From contig NZ_LMLR01000001.1 in the NCBI RefSeq assembly GCF_001422645.1, positions 250,325-314,324 on the forward strand: DNA of 64,000 nt. Direction: 5' to 3'. A program made the translations under genes and the position numbers. This document shows positions 43,434 to 51,901 of this stretch, piece after piece (the first letter of the stretch is position 1; the number at the start of each line of letters is the position of its first letter). The notes beneath the pieces were generated by a model. That model was not told the origin of the DNA. It ran no database searches and worked only from the letters and a program-made list of their open reading frames with translations. The stretch comes from Arthrobacter sp. Leaf69 (lineage in GTDB: Bacteria > Actinomycetota > Actinomycetes > Actinomycetales > Micrococcaceae).

Positions 43434-44876
43434 TCAGCGCGGGTGCCGGGCGCTCAGCCGCTGAACGGCCAGCGCGAGCCACAGCTGCACCCGGTCCGAC
43501 GTTTGGGCGGGGTCGTAACCGGTGAGTTCGGTGATCTGGGCGAGCCGGTAGCGGACCGTGTTCCGGTGCAGCGTCAGCTCCTCGGCGACGGCGGCCACCG
43601 AGCCGTTGTTGTTCAGGTAGCTCTCCAGCGTGGTCATCAGCTCGGCGCCATGGGTCGCATCGAAGCTCCGGAGCGGATTGAGTGACTCGTTCGCCATGTC
43701 AGCCAGCGGCACATCCTCGCTGGCCAGCAGCAGCGACGTCAGGCTCAGCCGTTCCGGTTCGTTCACGGGCAGGCCGTGGCTGGCGGCATCGCGCGCCTCG
43801 AAGTAGCTCCAGCGCAGCCCGTTGGGCTTGGTATACGCCCCGCCGATCCCAATCGTGGCGTGGATCCCGGCCTCGGCAAGGTGGTCGCTAAGGCTCCTGG
43901 CCAGGGCGCTGGCGCCGCTGCCGTCGTCGGGGACCACCGCGACCAGGTCCTTTCCGACGACGGCGCTCACCGATTTTTCCAGCGGTTGCGGCAGGGAGGA
44001 CGTCCCGAGCTGCTTGAAGTGGGGAGCGGACTCAGCCAGCAGGACCACGTTCCTGCGGGTGCTGTTGACCCCGATGCCGGCGAGCCGGCGGGTCGCTTCG
44101 CTGGGCTCGAGGGTCCCGTGGATCACGTCCTCCAGGACCTGCCCGGCCAGGGCGCGCTGGGACTGGCGCTGCTTGACCATGTTGTTGAGTTCGACGCTGA
44201 TCAGGTTCTGGGCGTAGCCCACGATCCCGGAATCCTCGAACGGCTGTTTCACCCACAGGGTGCACGCGTCGCGGCGGCCGGTGGGAATCGGGAAGGACGT
44301 CCAGCCTTCGGTGCTCGGCGCGGGGTTGCCCGGCACGGTGCTGTAGAGCTGGGCAGTGAACTGGGTCAGCACGATCTCTGTCCGGAGCATGGACCCGAGG
44401 TGCTTGAGGAGTTCGGTCAGTCCGCCGCCGGTGAGCAGGGCGCGGGCCAGGATCTGGTGCCCGGCGATGAGCCGCTCCAGCTTGGTGAAGTGGTCCGCCG
44501 ACTGGGCGTCGGCGACGAGCTTGCCGATCGCGATGAACGGTGTCTCATACGGCACCTCGACCACGGGCAGCCCCCAGCGGTTGGCCTCGGCAATCAGGGC
44601 CGGAGGCACGGCGTCGTGCGTCAGGCCGATCCCGAAACCGATCCCCACCGCGCCGGCGCGCTGGACCTGGCGGACGAAGCGGCGCTGTTCGGGGGCGCTC
44701 TTGAGCCGCATGCCCGTGGTGAGCACCAGTTCCCCGCCATTGAGGAACCGCTGCGGGTCCTCCTGCTCCGTGACGGCCACCCACACAATGTCCTGGTGCC
44801 AGGTGGTCTCCGCGAGGCCCGCCTTGGCGAGTTTGAGGGACGGAACCCCCAGCAGGGCAGCGAGTGAAATGGCCAT
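43434..44876 (-). CDS. PucR family transcriptional regulator
   Basis: A 480-residue regulator. The N-terminal PucR domain (LGVPSLKLAKAGLAETTWHQ, FLNGGELVLTTGMRL) is followed by a GGDEF-like middle region and the C-terminal HTH LESYLNNNGSVAAVAEELTL then HRNTVRYRLAQI. It is divergent from the aldehyde dehydrogenase and gabT genes and is the likely regulator of this polyamine/GABA pathway. TATCCT (44888-44883 on the minus strand) lies 6 nt before the ATG, so its mRNA may be leaderless. The 241 bp from its stop back to the PPK2 start hold no gene. Confidence 0.9.
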   Translation of the reverse strand: MAISLAALLGVPSLKLAKAGLAETTWHQDIVWVAVTEQEDPQRFLNGGELVLTTGMRLKSAPEQRRFVRQVQRAGAVGIGFGIGLTHDAVPPALIAEANRWGLPVVEVPYETPFIAIGKLVADAQSADHFTKLERLIAGHQILARALLTGGGLTELLKHLGSMLRTEIVLTQFTAQLYSTVPGNPAPSTEGWTSFPIPTGRRDACTLWVKQPFEDSGIVGYAQNLISVELNNMVKQRQSQRALAGQVLEDVIHGTLEPSEATRRLAGIGVNSTRRNVVLLAESAPHFKQLGTSSLPQPLEKSVSAVVGKDLVAVVPDDGSGASALARSLSDHLAEAGIHATIGIGGAYTKPNGLRWSYFEARDAASHGLPVNEPERLSLTSLLLASEDVPLADMANESLNPLRSFDATHGAELMTTLESYLNNNGSVAAVAEELTLHRNTVRYRLAQITELTGYDPAQTSDRVQLWLALAVQRLSARHPR

Positions 44877-45021
44877 GGATTCAGGATAGCCGGGGGCTGG
44901 TCAAGCGCACTAAAATGTGGCGTCAACGGTGTGCAGGTGACTATTCCCCGGGGTTGACCGGCTGGCATAGGCTCGGAGCAGTCTCATTGGGTCCTTTTCA
45001 GCGTGAAAGAGGTTGTACACC
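44877..45021. promoter_or_regulatory. Divergent promoter region of pucR-like gene and aminobutyraldehyde dehydrogenase
   Basis: Minus strand: TATCCT (44888-44883) is 6 nt before the regulator ATG. Plus strand: the dehydrogenase has AAAGAGG (45006-45012) 9 nt before GTG 45022. No long palindrome was recognised that could be called the regulator's site. Confidence 0.4.
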
Positions 45022-46452
45022 GTGGTTCAAACCTTGCAGAACTTCATCAACGGCGAGTTTGTCACCCCCGCCGGAACCGGGGTGCTGGACATCGTCAATC
45101 CCACCAACGGCGACGTCGTGGCCACCTCTCCGATCTCGGTCGCGGCCGACGTCGACGCCGCCATGACGGCCGCGCAGGACGCCTTCAAAACCTGGAAGCA
45201 CACGACGCCGGGGCAGCGCCAGCTGATGCTGCTCAAGCTCGCCGACGCCGTCGAGGCAAACAGCGACGAACTGGTCGAGGCCCAGCACCGCAACACCGGC
45301 CAGGTCCGGTCCCTGATCGCCTCCGAGGAAGTCGCCGCCGGCGCCGACCAGCTGCGCTTCTTCGCCGGCGCCGCCCGGATCATGGAGGGCAAGTCCGCCG
45401 GAGAATACTTCGAGGGCCACACCTCCTACGTGCGGCGCGAACCGATCGGCGTCGTCGCGCAGGTGGCACCCTGGAACTACCCGTTCCTGATGGCCATCTG
45501 GAAGATCGGTCCCGCCCTGGCGGCGGGCAACACCGTGGTGCTCAAGCCCTCGGACACCACCCCGGAATCCACCCTCGTCCTGGCCCGCCTCGCCGGCGAG
45601 ATCTTCCCGGCCGGTGTACTCAACGTTGTTCTGGGCACCGGCGAGACCGGCGCGCTGATGGTGGAGCACAAGGTCCCCGGCCTCGTCTCCATCACCGGCT
45701 CCGTCCGGGCCGGCATCGCGGTCGCCTCCGGCGCCGCGAAAGGCCTCAAACGGGCCCACCTGGAGCTCGGCGGCAAGGCCCCTGCCATCGTGTTCAAGGA
45801 CGCGGACATCAAAAAGAGCGCCGCGGCCATCGCCGAATTCGCGTTCTTCAACGCCGGCCAGGACTGCACGGCGATCACCCGCGTGCTGGTCCAGGACGAA
45901 GTCCACGATGACGTCGTCGCAGCCATGGTGGAACACACCAGGACCCTGCACACCGGTTCGCAGAACGACGAGGACAACTACTACGGCCCGCTCAACAACG
46001 TGAACCACTTCAATGCCGTGACGTCCGTGGTGGAGCACCTCCCGGCGAACTGCAGGATTGAAACCGGCGGCCACCGCGCCGGGGAGAAGGGCTTCTTCTT
46101 CGAGCCCACCATCATCACCGGTGCCAAGCAGACCGATGACATTGTCCAGAAGGAAACCTTCGGACCCGTCATCACGGTGCAGAAGTTCAGCACCGAAGAC
46201 GAGGCCGTGGAAATGGCCAACGACGTCGACTACGCCCTCGCCTCCAGCGTCTGGACCACGGACCACGGCACCGCCATGCGCGTCAGCCGCGACCTGGACT
46301 TCGGTGCGGTGTGGATCAACACCCACATCCTCCTCACTGCCGAGATGCCGCACGGCGGCTTCAAGCAGTCCGGCTACGGCAAGGACCTCTCCATGTACGG
46401 CGTTGAGGACTACACCCGCATCAAGCACGTCATGAGTGCGCTCGACGCATAA
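45022..46452 (+). CDS. gamma-aminobutyraldehyde dehydrogenase-type NAD-dependent aldehyde dehydrogenase
   Basis: A 476-residue ALDH with cofactor loop PWNYPFLMAIWKIGPALAAG, TGSVRAG, catalytic Glu in LELGGKAPAIVFKDADI, and catalytic Cys in NAGQDCTAITRV. The GQDCTA context is typical of betaine/4-aminobutyraldehyde dehydrogenases (PatD/YdcW). With gabT 165 bp downstream it fits putrescine degradation: aminobutyraldehyde to GABA, then to succinate semialdehyde. GTG at 45022 has a good ribosome-binding site. Its stop codon lies inside the first unit of a 27-bp tandem repeat. Confidence 0.85.
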   Translation: MVQTLQNFINGEFVTPAGTGVLDIVNPTNGDVVATSPISVAADVDAAMTAAQDAFKTWKHTTPGQRQLMLLKLADAVEANSDELVEAQHRNTGQVRSLIASEEVAAGADQLRFFAGAARIMEGKSAGEYFEGHTSYVRREPIGVVAQVAPWNYPFLMAIWKIGPALAAGNTVVLKPSDTTPESTLVLARLAGEIFPAGVLNVVLGTGETGALMVEHKVPGLVSITGSVRAGIAVASGAAKGLKRAHLELGGKAPAIVFKDADIKKSAAAIAEFAFFNAGQDCTAITRVLVQDEVHDDVVAAMVEHTRTLHTGSQNDEDNYYGPLNNVNHFNAVTSVVEHLPANCRIETGGHRAGEKGFFFEPTIITGAKQTDDIVQKETFGPVITVQKFSTEDEAVEMANDVDYALASSVWTTDHGTAMRVSRDLDFGAVWINTHILLTAEMPHGGFKQSGYGKDLSMYGVEDYTRIKHVMSALDA

Positions 46453-46526
46453 CCACAGATGCATAACGCTGTCGCATAACCACAGATGCATAACGCTGTC
46501 GCATAACTACAGACGCATAACGCTGT
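46446..46526 (+). repeat. 27-bp tandem repeat, three units
   Basis: Units 46446-46472 and 46473-46499 are identical; unit 46500-46526 differs at two bases. Each unit itself contains two GCATAAC blocks. The first unit contains the dehydrogenase stop codon (GCATAA), so expansion or contraction does not change the protein. The repeat fills half of the spacer before gabT. Confidence 0.9.
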
Positions 46527-46616
46527 CGCCTGATCCCCGCCGGCGCCCCAACCTCGCTCCGCTTCGGCCAGGGAACCCCGCCGGCGTCGCCCCATTCAGT
46601 AAAGGAAGGCTCTCCC

Positions 46617-47981
46617 ATGACCACCACCGCCCATGACATCACGTACCGTCTTGAGCAGAAGCGCCGCGTCCAGGCCGATTTCCCCGGCCCCAAGTCCGTG
46701 GCCCTGACCGAGCGCCGCAAGGCCGTCGTCGCCGCCGGCGTCGCGTCCAGCGTCCCCGTCTTCGTCGCCGACGCCGACGGCGGCATCATCCACGACGTCG
46801 ACGGCAACTCCTTCATCGACCTCGGCTCCGGCATTGCCGTGACCAGCGTCGGCGCCTCCGACCCGGCCGTCGTCGGCGCCGTCAAGGAAGCCGTAGAGCA
46901 CTTCACGCACACGTGCTTTATGGTCACGCCCTACGAGGGCTACGTCGCCGTCGCCGAGCAGCTGAACCGGCTCACCCCGGGCGACCACGAGAAGCGCACC
47001 GTGCTGTTCAACTCCGGCGCCGAAGCCGTCGAGAACGCCGTCAAGGTGGCCCGCCTCGCCACCGGCCGGGACGCCGTCGTCGCCTTCGACCACGCGTACC
47101 ACGGCCGCACCAACCTGACCATGGCGCTGACCGCCAAGGCCATGCCGTACAAGACCAATTTCGGCCCGTTCGCGCCCGAGGTCTACCGCATGCCGATGAG
47201 CTACCCCTACCGCGAGGAAAACCCGGAGATCACCGGTGCGGAGGCTGCCAAGCGCGCCATCACCATGATCGAGAAGCAGATCGGCGGCGAGCAGGTTGCC
47301 GCGATCATCATCGAACCCATCCAGGGCGAAGGCGGCTTTATTGTCCCCGCCGAGGGATTCCTGCCGGCACTGGCCGCGTGGGCCAAGGACAAGGGCATCG
47401 TCTTCATCGCCGATGAGGTCCAGTCCGGTTTCTGCCGCACCGGCGAATGGTTCGCCGTGAACCACGAGGGCGTCGTCCCGGACATCATCACCATGGCCAA
47501 GGGCATCGCCGGCGGCATGCCGCTTTCCGCCATCACCGGCCGCGCCGACCTGCTCGACGCCGTCCACCCGGGCGGCCTCGGCGGCACCTACGGCGGCAAC
47601 CCCGTGGCGTGCGCCGCGGCCCTGGCGTCCATCGGCTCGATGGAGCAGTACGGCCTCAACGCCCGCGCCAAGCACATCGAGGAGCTGGCCCTCGGCAAGC
47701 TGCGGGACCTGGCCACGGAGCTTGCCGACCGGTCCGTGATCGGCGACATCCGCGGCCGTGGTGCCATGCTGGCGATCGAGCTGGTCCAGGCCGGGTCGAA
47801 GGAACCGAACCCGGAGCTGACCAAGGCTGTTGCCGCGGCCTGCCTCAAGGAGGGCGTCATCATCCTCACCTGCGGCACCTACGGCAACGTCATCCGGCTC
47901 CTGCCGCCGCTGGTCATCAGCGACGAACTGCTGCTGGACGGCCTCCAGGTCCTGGCCTCGGCCATCAAGGCGCACGCATAA
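46617..47981 (+). CDS. gabT: 4-aminobutyrate--2-oxoglutarate aminotransferase
   Basis: A 454-residue class III PLP aminotransferase with NSGAEAVENAVKVAR, FDHAYHGRTNLTMALT, EPIQGEGGF, and the PLP lysine K295 in ITMAKGIAGGMPLS. It converts GABA and 2-oxoglutarate to succinate semialdehyde and glutamate. Length and motifs match actinobacterial GabT. ATG at 46617 follows AAAGGAAGG. It is probably co-transcribed with the dehydrogenase upstream. A strong terminator hairpin lies 29 bp downstream. No succinate-semialdehyde dehydrogenase is adjacent. Confidence 0.92.
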   Translation: MTTTAHDITYRLEQKRRVQADFPGPKSVALTERRKAVVAAGVASSVPVFVADADGGIIHDVDGNSFIDLGSGIAVTSVGASDPAVVGAVKEAVEHFTHTCFMVTPYEGYVAVAEQLNRLTPGDHEKRTVLFNSGAEAVENAVKVARLATGRDAVVAFDHAYHGRTNLTMALTAKAMPYKTNFGPFAPEVYRMPMSYPYREENPEITGAEAAKRAITMIEKQIGGEQVAAIIIEPIQGEGGFIVPAEGFLPALAAWAKDKGIVFIADEVQSGFCRTGEWFAVNHEGVVPDIITMAKGIAGGMPLSAITGRADLLDAVHPGGLGGTYGGNPVACAAALASIGSMEQYGLNARAKHIEELALGKLRDLATELADRSVIGDIRGRGAMLAIELVQAGSKEPNPELTKAVAAACLKEGVIILTCGTYGNVIRLLPPLVISDELLLDGLQVLASAIKAHA

Positions 47982-48010
47982 GCAGTTCGGCCACCCGGAA
48001 TCCGGCCACA

Positions 48011-48048
48011 GCAGCAGAGCCGCGGACACAGGTCCGTGGCTCTGCTGC
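48011..48048 (+). terminator. Hairpin terminator of gabT
   Basis: A 17-bp stem (48011-48027 with 48032-48048) has one G-T pair and a 4-nt loop. The following sequence is GTTAAG, so the T-tract is weak. Confidence 0.7.
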
Positions 48049-48223
48049 GTTAAGCCCCCGGACTGTTTTGTTTTGCGCCGTTTCCGCCCGCCGGTTCCCG
48101 CCACATCCGGGTCCCGCTGGGCTAGAGTCGTTCCTACCACTGCAGGAACGCAGACCGGCCGACGTCGCCCGGAACCCCCGGAGCAAAGCTGGCTTCTGCC
48201 ACAGACCCATAAGGGGTTCATAC

Positions 48224-49096
48224 ATGCGATACGTAGTTGGCTATACCCCCAGCGAACGCGGCGCCGACGCCGTTGCGCTGGCGTCTGCTCTGGCCCGCGC
48301 CCAGGGGGCGCACCTTGACTTGGTTTACGTCGTGGACCGGCGCACGCCCTATGTCGCGATGAACCCGGAGGGAAGCCGTGTCAGCGCCGCGGAGCAGAAG
48401 GTGCTCAGCGCGGAACGGGAGGGCCTGGCCCTCGTCCCGAAGGACCTCGAGGCCAGGTTCCATGTCCGCCAGGCCGACTCACACGCCGCCGGCCTCATCG
48501 ATGCCGCCGTGGAATACAAGGCCGGCCTGATCGTCGTGGGCGCAGCCAGCGCCGGGCTGTTCAAGCGCTATACCATCGGAAGCGCGGCCAACGCCCTCCT
48601 GCATGCCTCGCCCGTTCCGGTGGCGCTGGCACCCCGCGGTTACCGCCACACGGAGCCGATCACCCGGCTGACCCTCGCGGTAGGCCAGCGCACCGGCGCG
48701 GAGGCGGCGATCGACGTCGCGGTTGAAGCCGCCGAGCGCCACGGTGTCCCGCTGCGGCTGGTCTCGCTGGTGGAACTTGACGCCGAAGGGGACAGCGGCG
48801 AAAACATCAACGCTGCGCACGTCCACGCCAACACCGTCCTTACGGCGGCCGCACACCGGCTGCCGGAAGGCCACCAGGTCACGGTGGAAGTCGCCCATGG
48901 GCGCACCATCGAGGAAGCCATCGACGACCTCGAATGGGACGACGGCGAGATCATGATCGTGGGTTCGTCCCGCCTGGCGGAGAAAAACAAACTGTTCATC
49001 GGCAGAACGGCCAACAAGGTGCTCCTTGCCCTGCCGGTGCCGATGATTGTGGTCCCGCGCGACTACGAACGGTTCGACACCAGCCCCGAGGACTGA
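48224..49096 (+). CDS. Tandem universal stress protein (UspA domain x2)
   Basis: A 290-residue protein with two Usp domains. The first (1-140) has VVGYTPSERGADAVALASAL and VVGAASAGLFKRYTIGSAAN, the G-x2-G-x9-G(S/T)-like nucleotide loop. The second (145-285) has LAVGQRTGAEAAIDVAV and IVGSSRLAEKNKLFIGRTAN. The loop in domain 2 lacks a full ATP-binding consensus. The role in stress survival is inferred from the family. ATG at 48224 follows AAGGGG; a TAGAGT box near 48123 may be the promoter. Confidence 0.88.
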   Translation: MRYVVGYTPSERGADAVALASALARAQGAHLDLVYVVDRRTPYVAMNPEGSRVSAAEQKVLSAEREGLALVPKDLEARFHVRQADSHAAGLIDAAVEYKAGLIVVGAASAGLFKRYTIGSAANALLHASPVPVALAPRGYRHTEPITRLTLAVGQRTGAEAAIDVAVEAAERHGVPLRLVSLVELDAEGDSGENINAAHVHANTVLTAAAHRLPEGHQVTVEVAHGRTIEEAIDDLEWDDGEIMIVGSSRLAEKNKLFIGRTANKVLLALPVPMIVVPRDYERFDTSPED

Positions 49097-49123
49097 CGGC
49101 GTCAGGCCGTTCCGCCGCCTGGG

Positions 49124-50164
49124 TCAGGCTCGGGCGGCGGAGCGGGCCAGCCTGCGGGTCACGGAGTTCCTCCGGGTAGCGAGCAGCATGTCCACGGTCA
49201 GGATCAGCAGCGCGAGCCAGACGACGCCGAAGCCGATCCAGCGGTCCGTCGTCATGGGCTCATGGAACACGGCCAGCGCCACGATGAACTGCAGCACGGG
49301 GGCGAAGTACTGCAAGAGGCCGATTGTCGTCATCGGCAGACGCCGGGCCGAGGCGCCGAAGAACAGCAACGGCACGGCGGTGATGATCCCCGACGCCGCG
49401 AGGAGCCAGAAGTGCGCGGCGCCGTAGGCGGCCAGCGTCGCGGATCCGCTGAGCGCCAGCATGGTCATGGCGGCGGCCGCCACCGGCGCCAGCACGATCG
49501 TCTCTACCGTGAGGCTGGTGATCGCGTCAGCCCGCGGGCCGACACGCTTTTTGACGAAGCCGTACAGACCAAAGCTCAGTGCCAGGGTCAAGGCAATCCA
49601 CGGCAGTTTGCCGTAGGAAACGGTCAGGACGCCCACGGCAATGAAGCCGATGCCGACGGCGGCCCACTGCAGCGGCCGCAGTTTCTCCTTCAGCACCACC
49701 ACACCCAGCAGGACCGAGACGAGCGGGTTGATGAAGTAGCCCAGTGACGCCTCCACGGCCTGTCCGGTGGTCACGCCGTAGACATACGTCAGCCAGTTCA
49801 CCGCGATCAGGCCCGCGGCGATGGCCAGCGGGAAGATGACTGTGCGGTTGCGGAAGGCTGCTCCCAGGACCCGCCAGGAGCGGGTGATGGTGATCAGCAG
49901 CACGCAGAACAGCAACGACCAGAGCACCCGGTTGGCCACAATTTCGACAGCTCCTGCGGGTTGCAGCAGGAAGAAGTAGAGGGGCATGAGCCCCCACAGG
50001 CCGTAAGCGCCGATCCCGAAGATGATTCCCGCCGTCGTATCCGTGTCCACTGCCTTGAGCGCGGCCGGCGGACGCTTCGCCGCGTTTGCGCCGGGGGCAG
50101 CAGCGCCCGGAGAGGTCAGTGCGGCTGGGGAGTGGGATCCGTCGGGGGTAGGCACAAGATCCAT
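49124..50164 (-). CDS. rarD: RarD-type EamA family transporter
   Basis: A 346-residue DMT-superfamily protein with ten spans in two EamA repeats. GIGAYGLWGLMPLYFFLL, EIVANRVLWSLLF, and VEASLGYFINPLVSVLLG are RarD hallmarks. A polar N-terminus of about 40 residues precedes span 1. Family members export or import small metabolites; the E. coli name reflects a chloramphenicol-sensitivity phenotype in homologues. The substrate is unknown. It converges on the usp gene, and a GC hairpin (about 49112-49140) overlaps its stop. Confidence 0.87.
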   Translation of the reverse strand: MDLVPTPDGSHSPAALTSPGAAAPGANAAKRPPAALKAVDTDTTAGIIFGIGAYGLWGLMPLYFFLLQPAGAVEIVANRVLWSLLFCVLLITITRSWRVLGAAFRNRTVIFPLAIAAGLIAVNWLTYVYGVTTGQAVEASLGYFINPLVSVLLGVVVLKEKLRPLQWAAVGIGFIAVGVLTVSYGKLPWIALTLALSFGLYGFVKKRVGPRADAITSLTVETIVLAPVAAAAMTMLALSGSATLAAYGAAHFWLLAASGIITAVPLLFFGASARRLPMTTIGLLQYFAPVLQFIVALAVFHEPMTTDRWIGFGVVWLALLILTVDMLLATRRNSVTRRLARSAARA

Positions 50165-50339
50165 AACACCACCCGCGGGGCGCCTATTCCTGCCTTTGGA
50201 CCCGATGTTCCGGGCGTCGGGGCGCAGATCCCTGCGACGTCAGGCACCAGGGCGCCCGCACCGGGGTGCGGACATTTAGAATAGGGGGATTGTGCGCTGC
50301 TTGATCCGGCGCAGCCGCTAAGACTCAGAAGGGCTCCCG

Positions 50340-51800
50340 GTGTCCAACTCGGCCAAAACTTCGCCTGAAAGTTCGCCTAACAGAACGTCCAAACGTCCGC
50401 TCCGCGTTGCGATTGTCGGCGCCGGACCGGCCGGCGTCTACGCCGCGGACATCCTGACGAAGTCCAATGAAGTCAAGGACGGCGACTTCGAGGTCAGCAT
50501 CGACCTCTTCGAGGCGTACCCGGCCCCGTACGGCCTGATCCGGTACGGTGTCGCCCCGGACCACCCGCGGATCAAGGGGATCGTCAACGCGCTGCACAAA
50601 GTCCTGGACCGCGGCGACATCCGGTTCCTGGGCAACGTCACCTACGGCCGCGACCTGACCCTGCACGATTTCCGGTCCTTCTACGACGCCGTGATCTTCT
50701 CCACGGGCGCCATCAAAGATGCGGAGCTGGACATCCCCGGCGTCGGGCTCCAAGGGTCCTTTGGCGGGGCCGACTTCGTCTCCTGGTACGACGGGCACCC
50801 CGACGTGCCGCGTGACTGGCCGCTGGACGCGAAGGAGATCGCGGTGATCGGCAACGGCAACGTGGCCCTCGACGTCGCCCGGATGCTGGTCAAGCACGCC
50901 GATGAGCTGCTGGTGACGGAAATCCCGGACAACGTTTATCAGGCGCTCAAGAACTCCCCGGTCACGGACGTGCACGTATTCGGCCGCCGCGGCCCGGCGC
51001 AGGTGAAGTTCACCCCGCTGGAACTGCGCGAGCTTTCCCACGCACGCGACGTCGACATCGTCCTCTATCCGGAGGACTTCGAATTCGACGATGCCTCCGA
51101 CGAGGCCATCCGCAGCAACAACCAGATCCGCACCATGGTCAACACCCTGACGAACTGGCTCGTCGAGGAGCACGCCGAGGCCGAGGAACCGTCGTCCCGC
51201 CGGCTGCACCTGCACTTCCTGCACAGCCCCGTTGAAATACACGACGACGCCGACCACCCGGGAAAAGTCACCGGCATCAAGTTCGAGCGCATGCAGCTGG
51301 ACGGCACCGGCAACGTCAAGGGCACGGGGGAGTTCCTCGACTACCCGGTCCAGGCCGTCTACCGGGCCATCGGCTACCACGGCTCGCCGCTGGACGAACT
51401 GGAATACGACGCCCGCCGCGGCGTGATCCCCAACGAGGGCGGGCGTGTGCTCGACGCCGACGGCAATCCCGTCCCGGGCATCTATACAACGGGCTGGATC
51501 AAGCGCGGGCCCGTAGGCCTGATCGGCCACACCAAAGGCGACGCGCTGGAGACCATCGGCTTCCTGCTCGAGGACCGGCTCAGCCTTCCGCCGGCGCAGA
51601 ACCCGGATCCGCAGGCGATCCTCGACCTCCTGGACGAGCGCGGGATCGAATACACCACGTGGGAGGGGTGGAACAAACTCGACGCCCGCGAACTCGCCCT
51701 CGGCGCGGAGTGGTCCGCTTCCCCGGACGCCAACGGCATCGTGCGGGAACGCGTCAAGGTGGTTCCCCGCGAGGACATGGTGCAGATCTCCCGCGGCTAG
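50340..51800 (+). CDS. ferredoxin/flavodoxin-NADP+ reductase, FprA type (paralogue 2)
   Basis: A 486-residue flavoprotein of exactly the length of paralogue 1 (18954-20414) and very similar throughout: IVGAGPAGVYAADIL (FAD), IGNGNVALDVARML (NADP), TGWIKRGPVGLIGHTKGDA. It probably reduces a different ferredoxin or works under other conditions. It lies alone, before an alcohol/aldehyde locus, with no sulfur genes around it. Start GTG at 50340; a TAGAAT -10-like box is at 50277-50282, giving a leader of about 50 nt. Confidence 0.9.
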   Translation: MSNSAKTSPESSPNRTSKRPLRVAIVGAGPAGVYAADILTKSNEVKDGDFEVSIDLFEAYPAPYGLIRYGVAPDHPRIKGIVNALHKVLDRGDIRFLGNVTYGRDLTLHDFRSFYDAVIFSTGAIKDAELDIPGVGLQGSFGGADFVSWYDGHPDVPRDWPLDAKEIAVIGNGNVALDVARMLVKHADELLVTEIPDNVYQALKNSPVTDVHVFGRRGPAQVKFTPLELRELSHARDVDIVLYPEDFEFDDASDEAIRSNNQIRTMVNTLTNWLVEEHAEAEEPSSRRLHLHFLHSPVEIHDDADHPGKVTGIKFERMQLDGTGNVKGTGEFLDYPVQAVYRAIGYHGSPLDELEYDARRGVIPNEGGRVLDADGNPVPGIYTTGWIKRGPVGLIGHTKGDALETIGFLLEDRLSLPPAQNPDPQAILDLLDERGIEYTTWEGWNKLDARELALGAEWSASPDANGIVRERVKVVPREDMVQISRG

Positions 51801-51901
51801 CCCTCCTGTCGCCGCCGCTCTGGCGGGGGCCCGGAACGCCCCGTAGACTCGACTGGACATGGTTGCCTCCGGCATGCCGTCGCGCTTGACGTGGGAGTTC
51901 A

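Noticed and set aside
44998..46491. Minus-strand open frame of 497 codons
   Set aside because: Antisense to the aminobutyraldehyde dehydrogenase, whose ALDH motifs are complete.
46446..46526. CRISPR array
   Set aside because: Three adjoining 27-bp units without spacers form a simple tandem repeat, and no cas genes are present.
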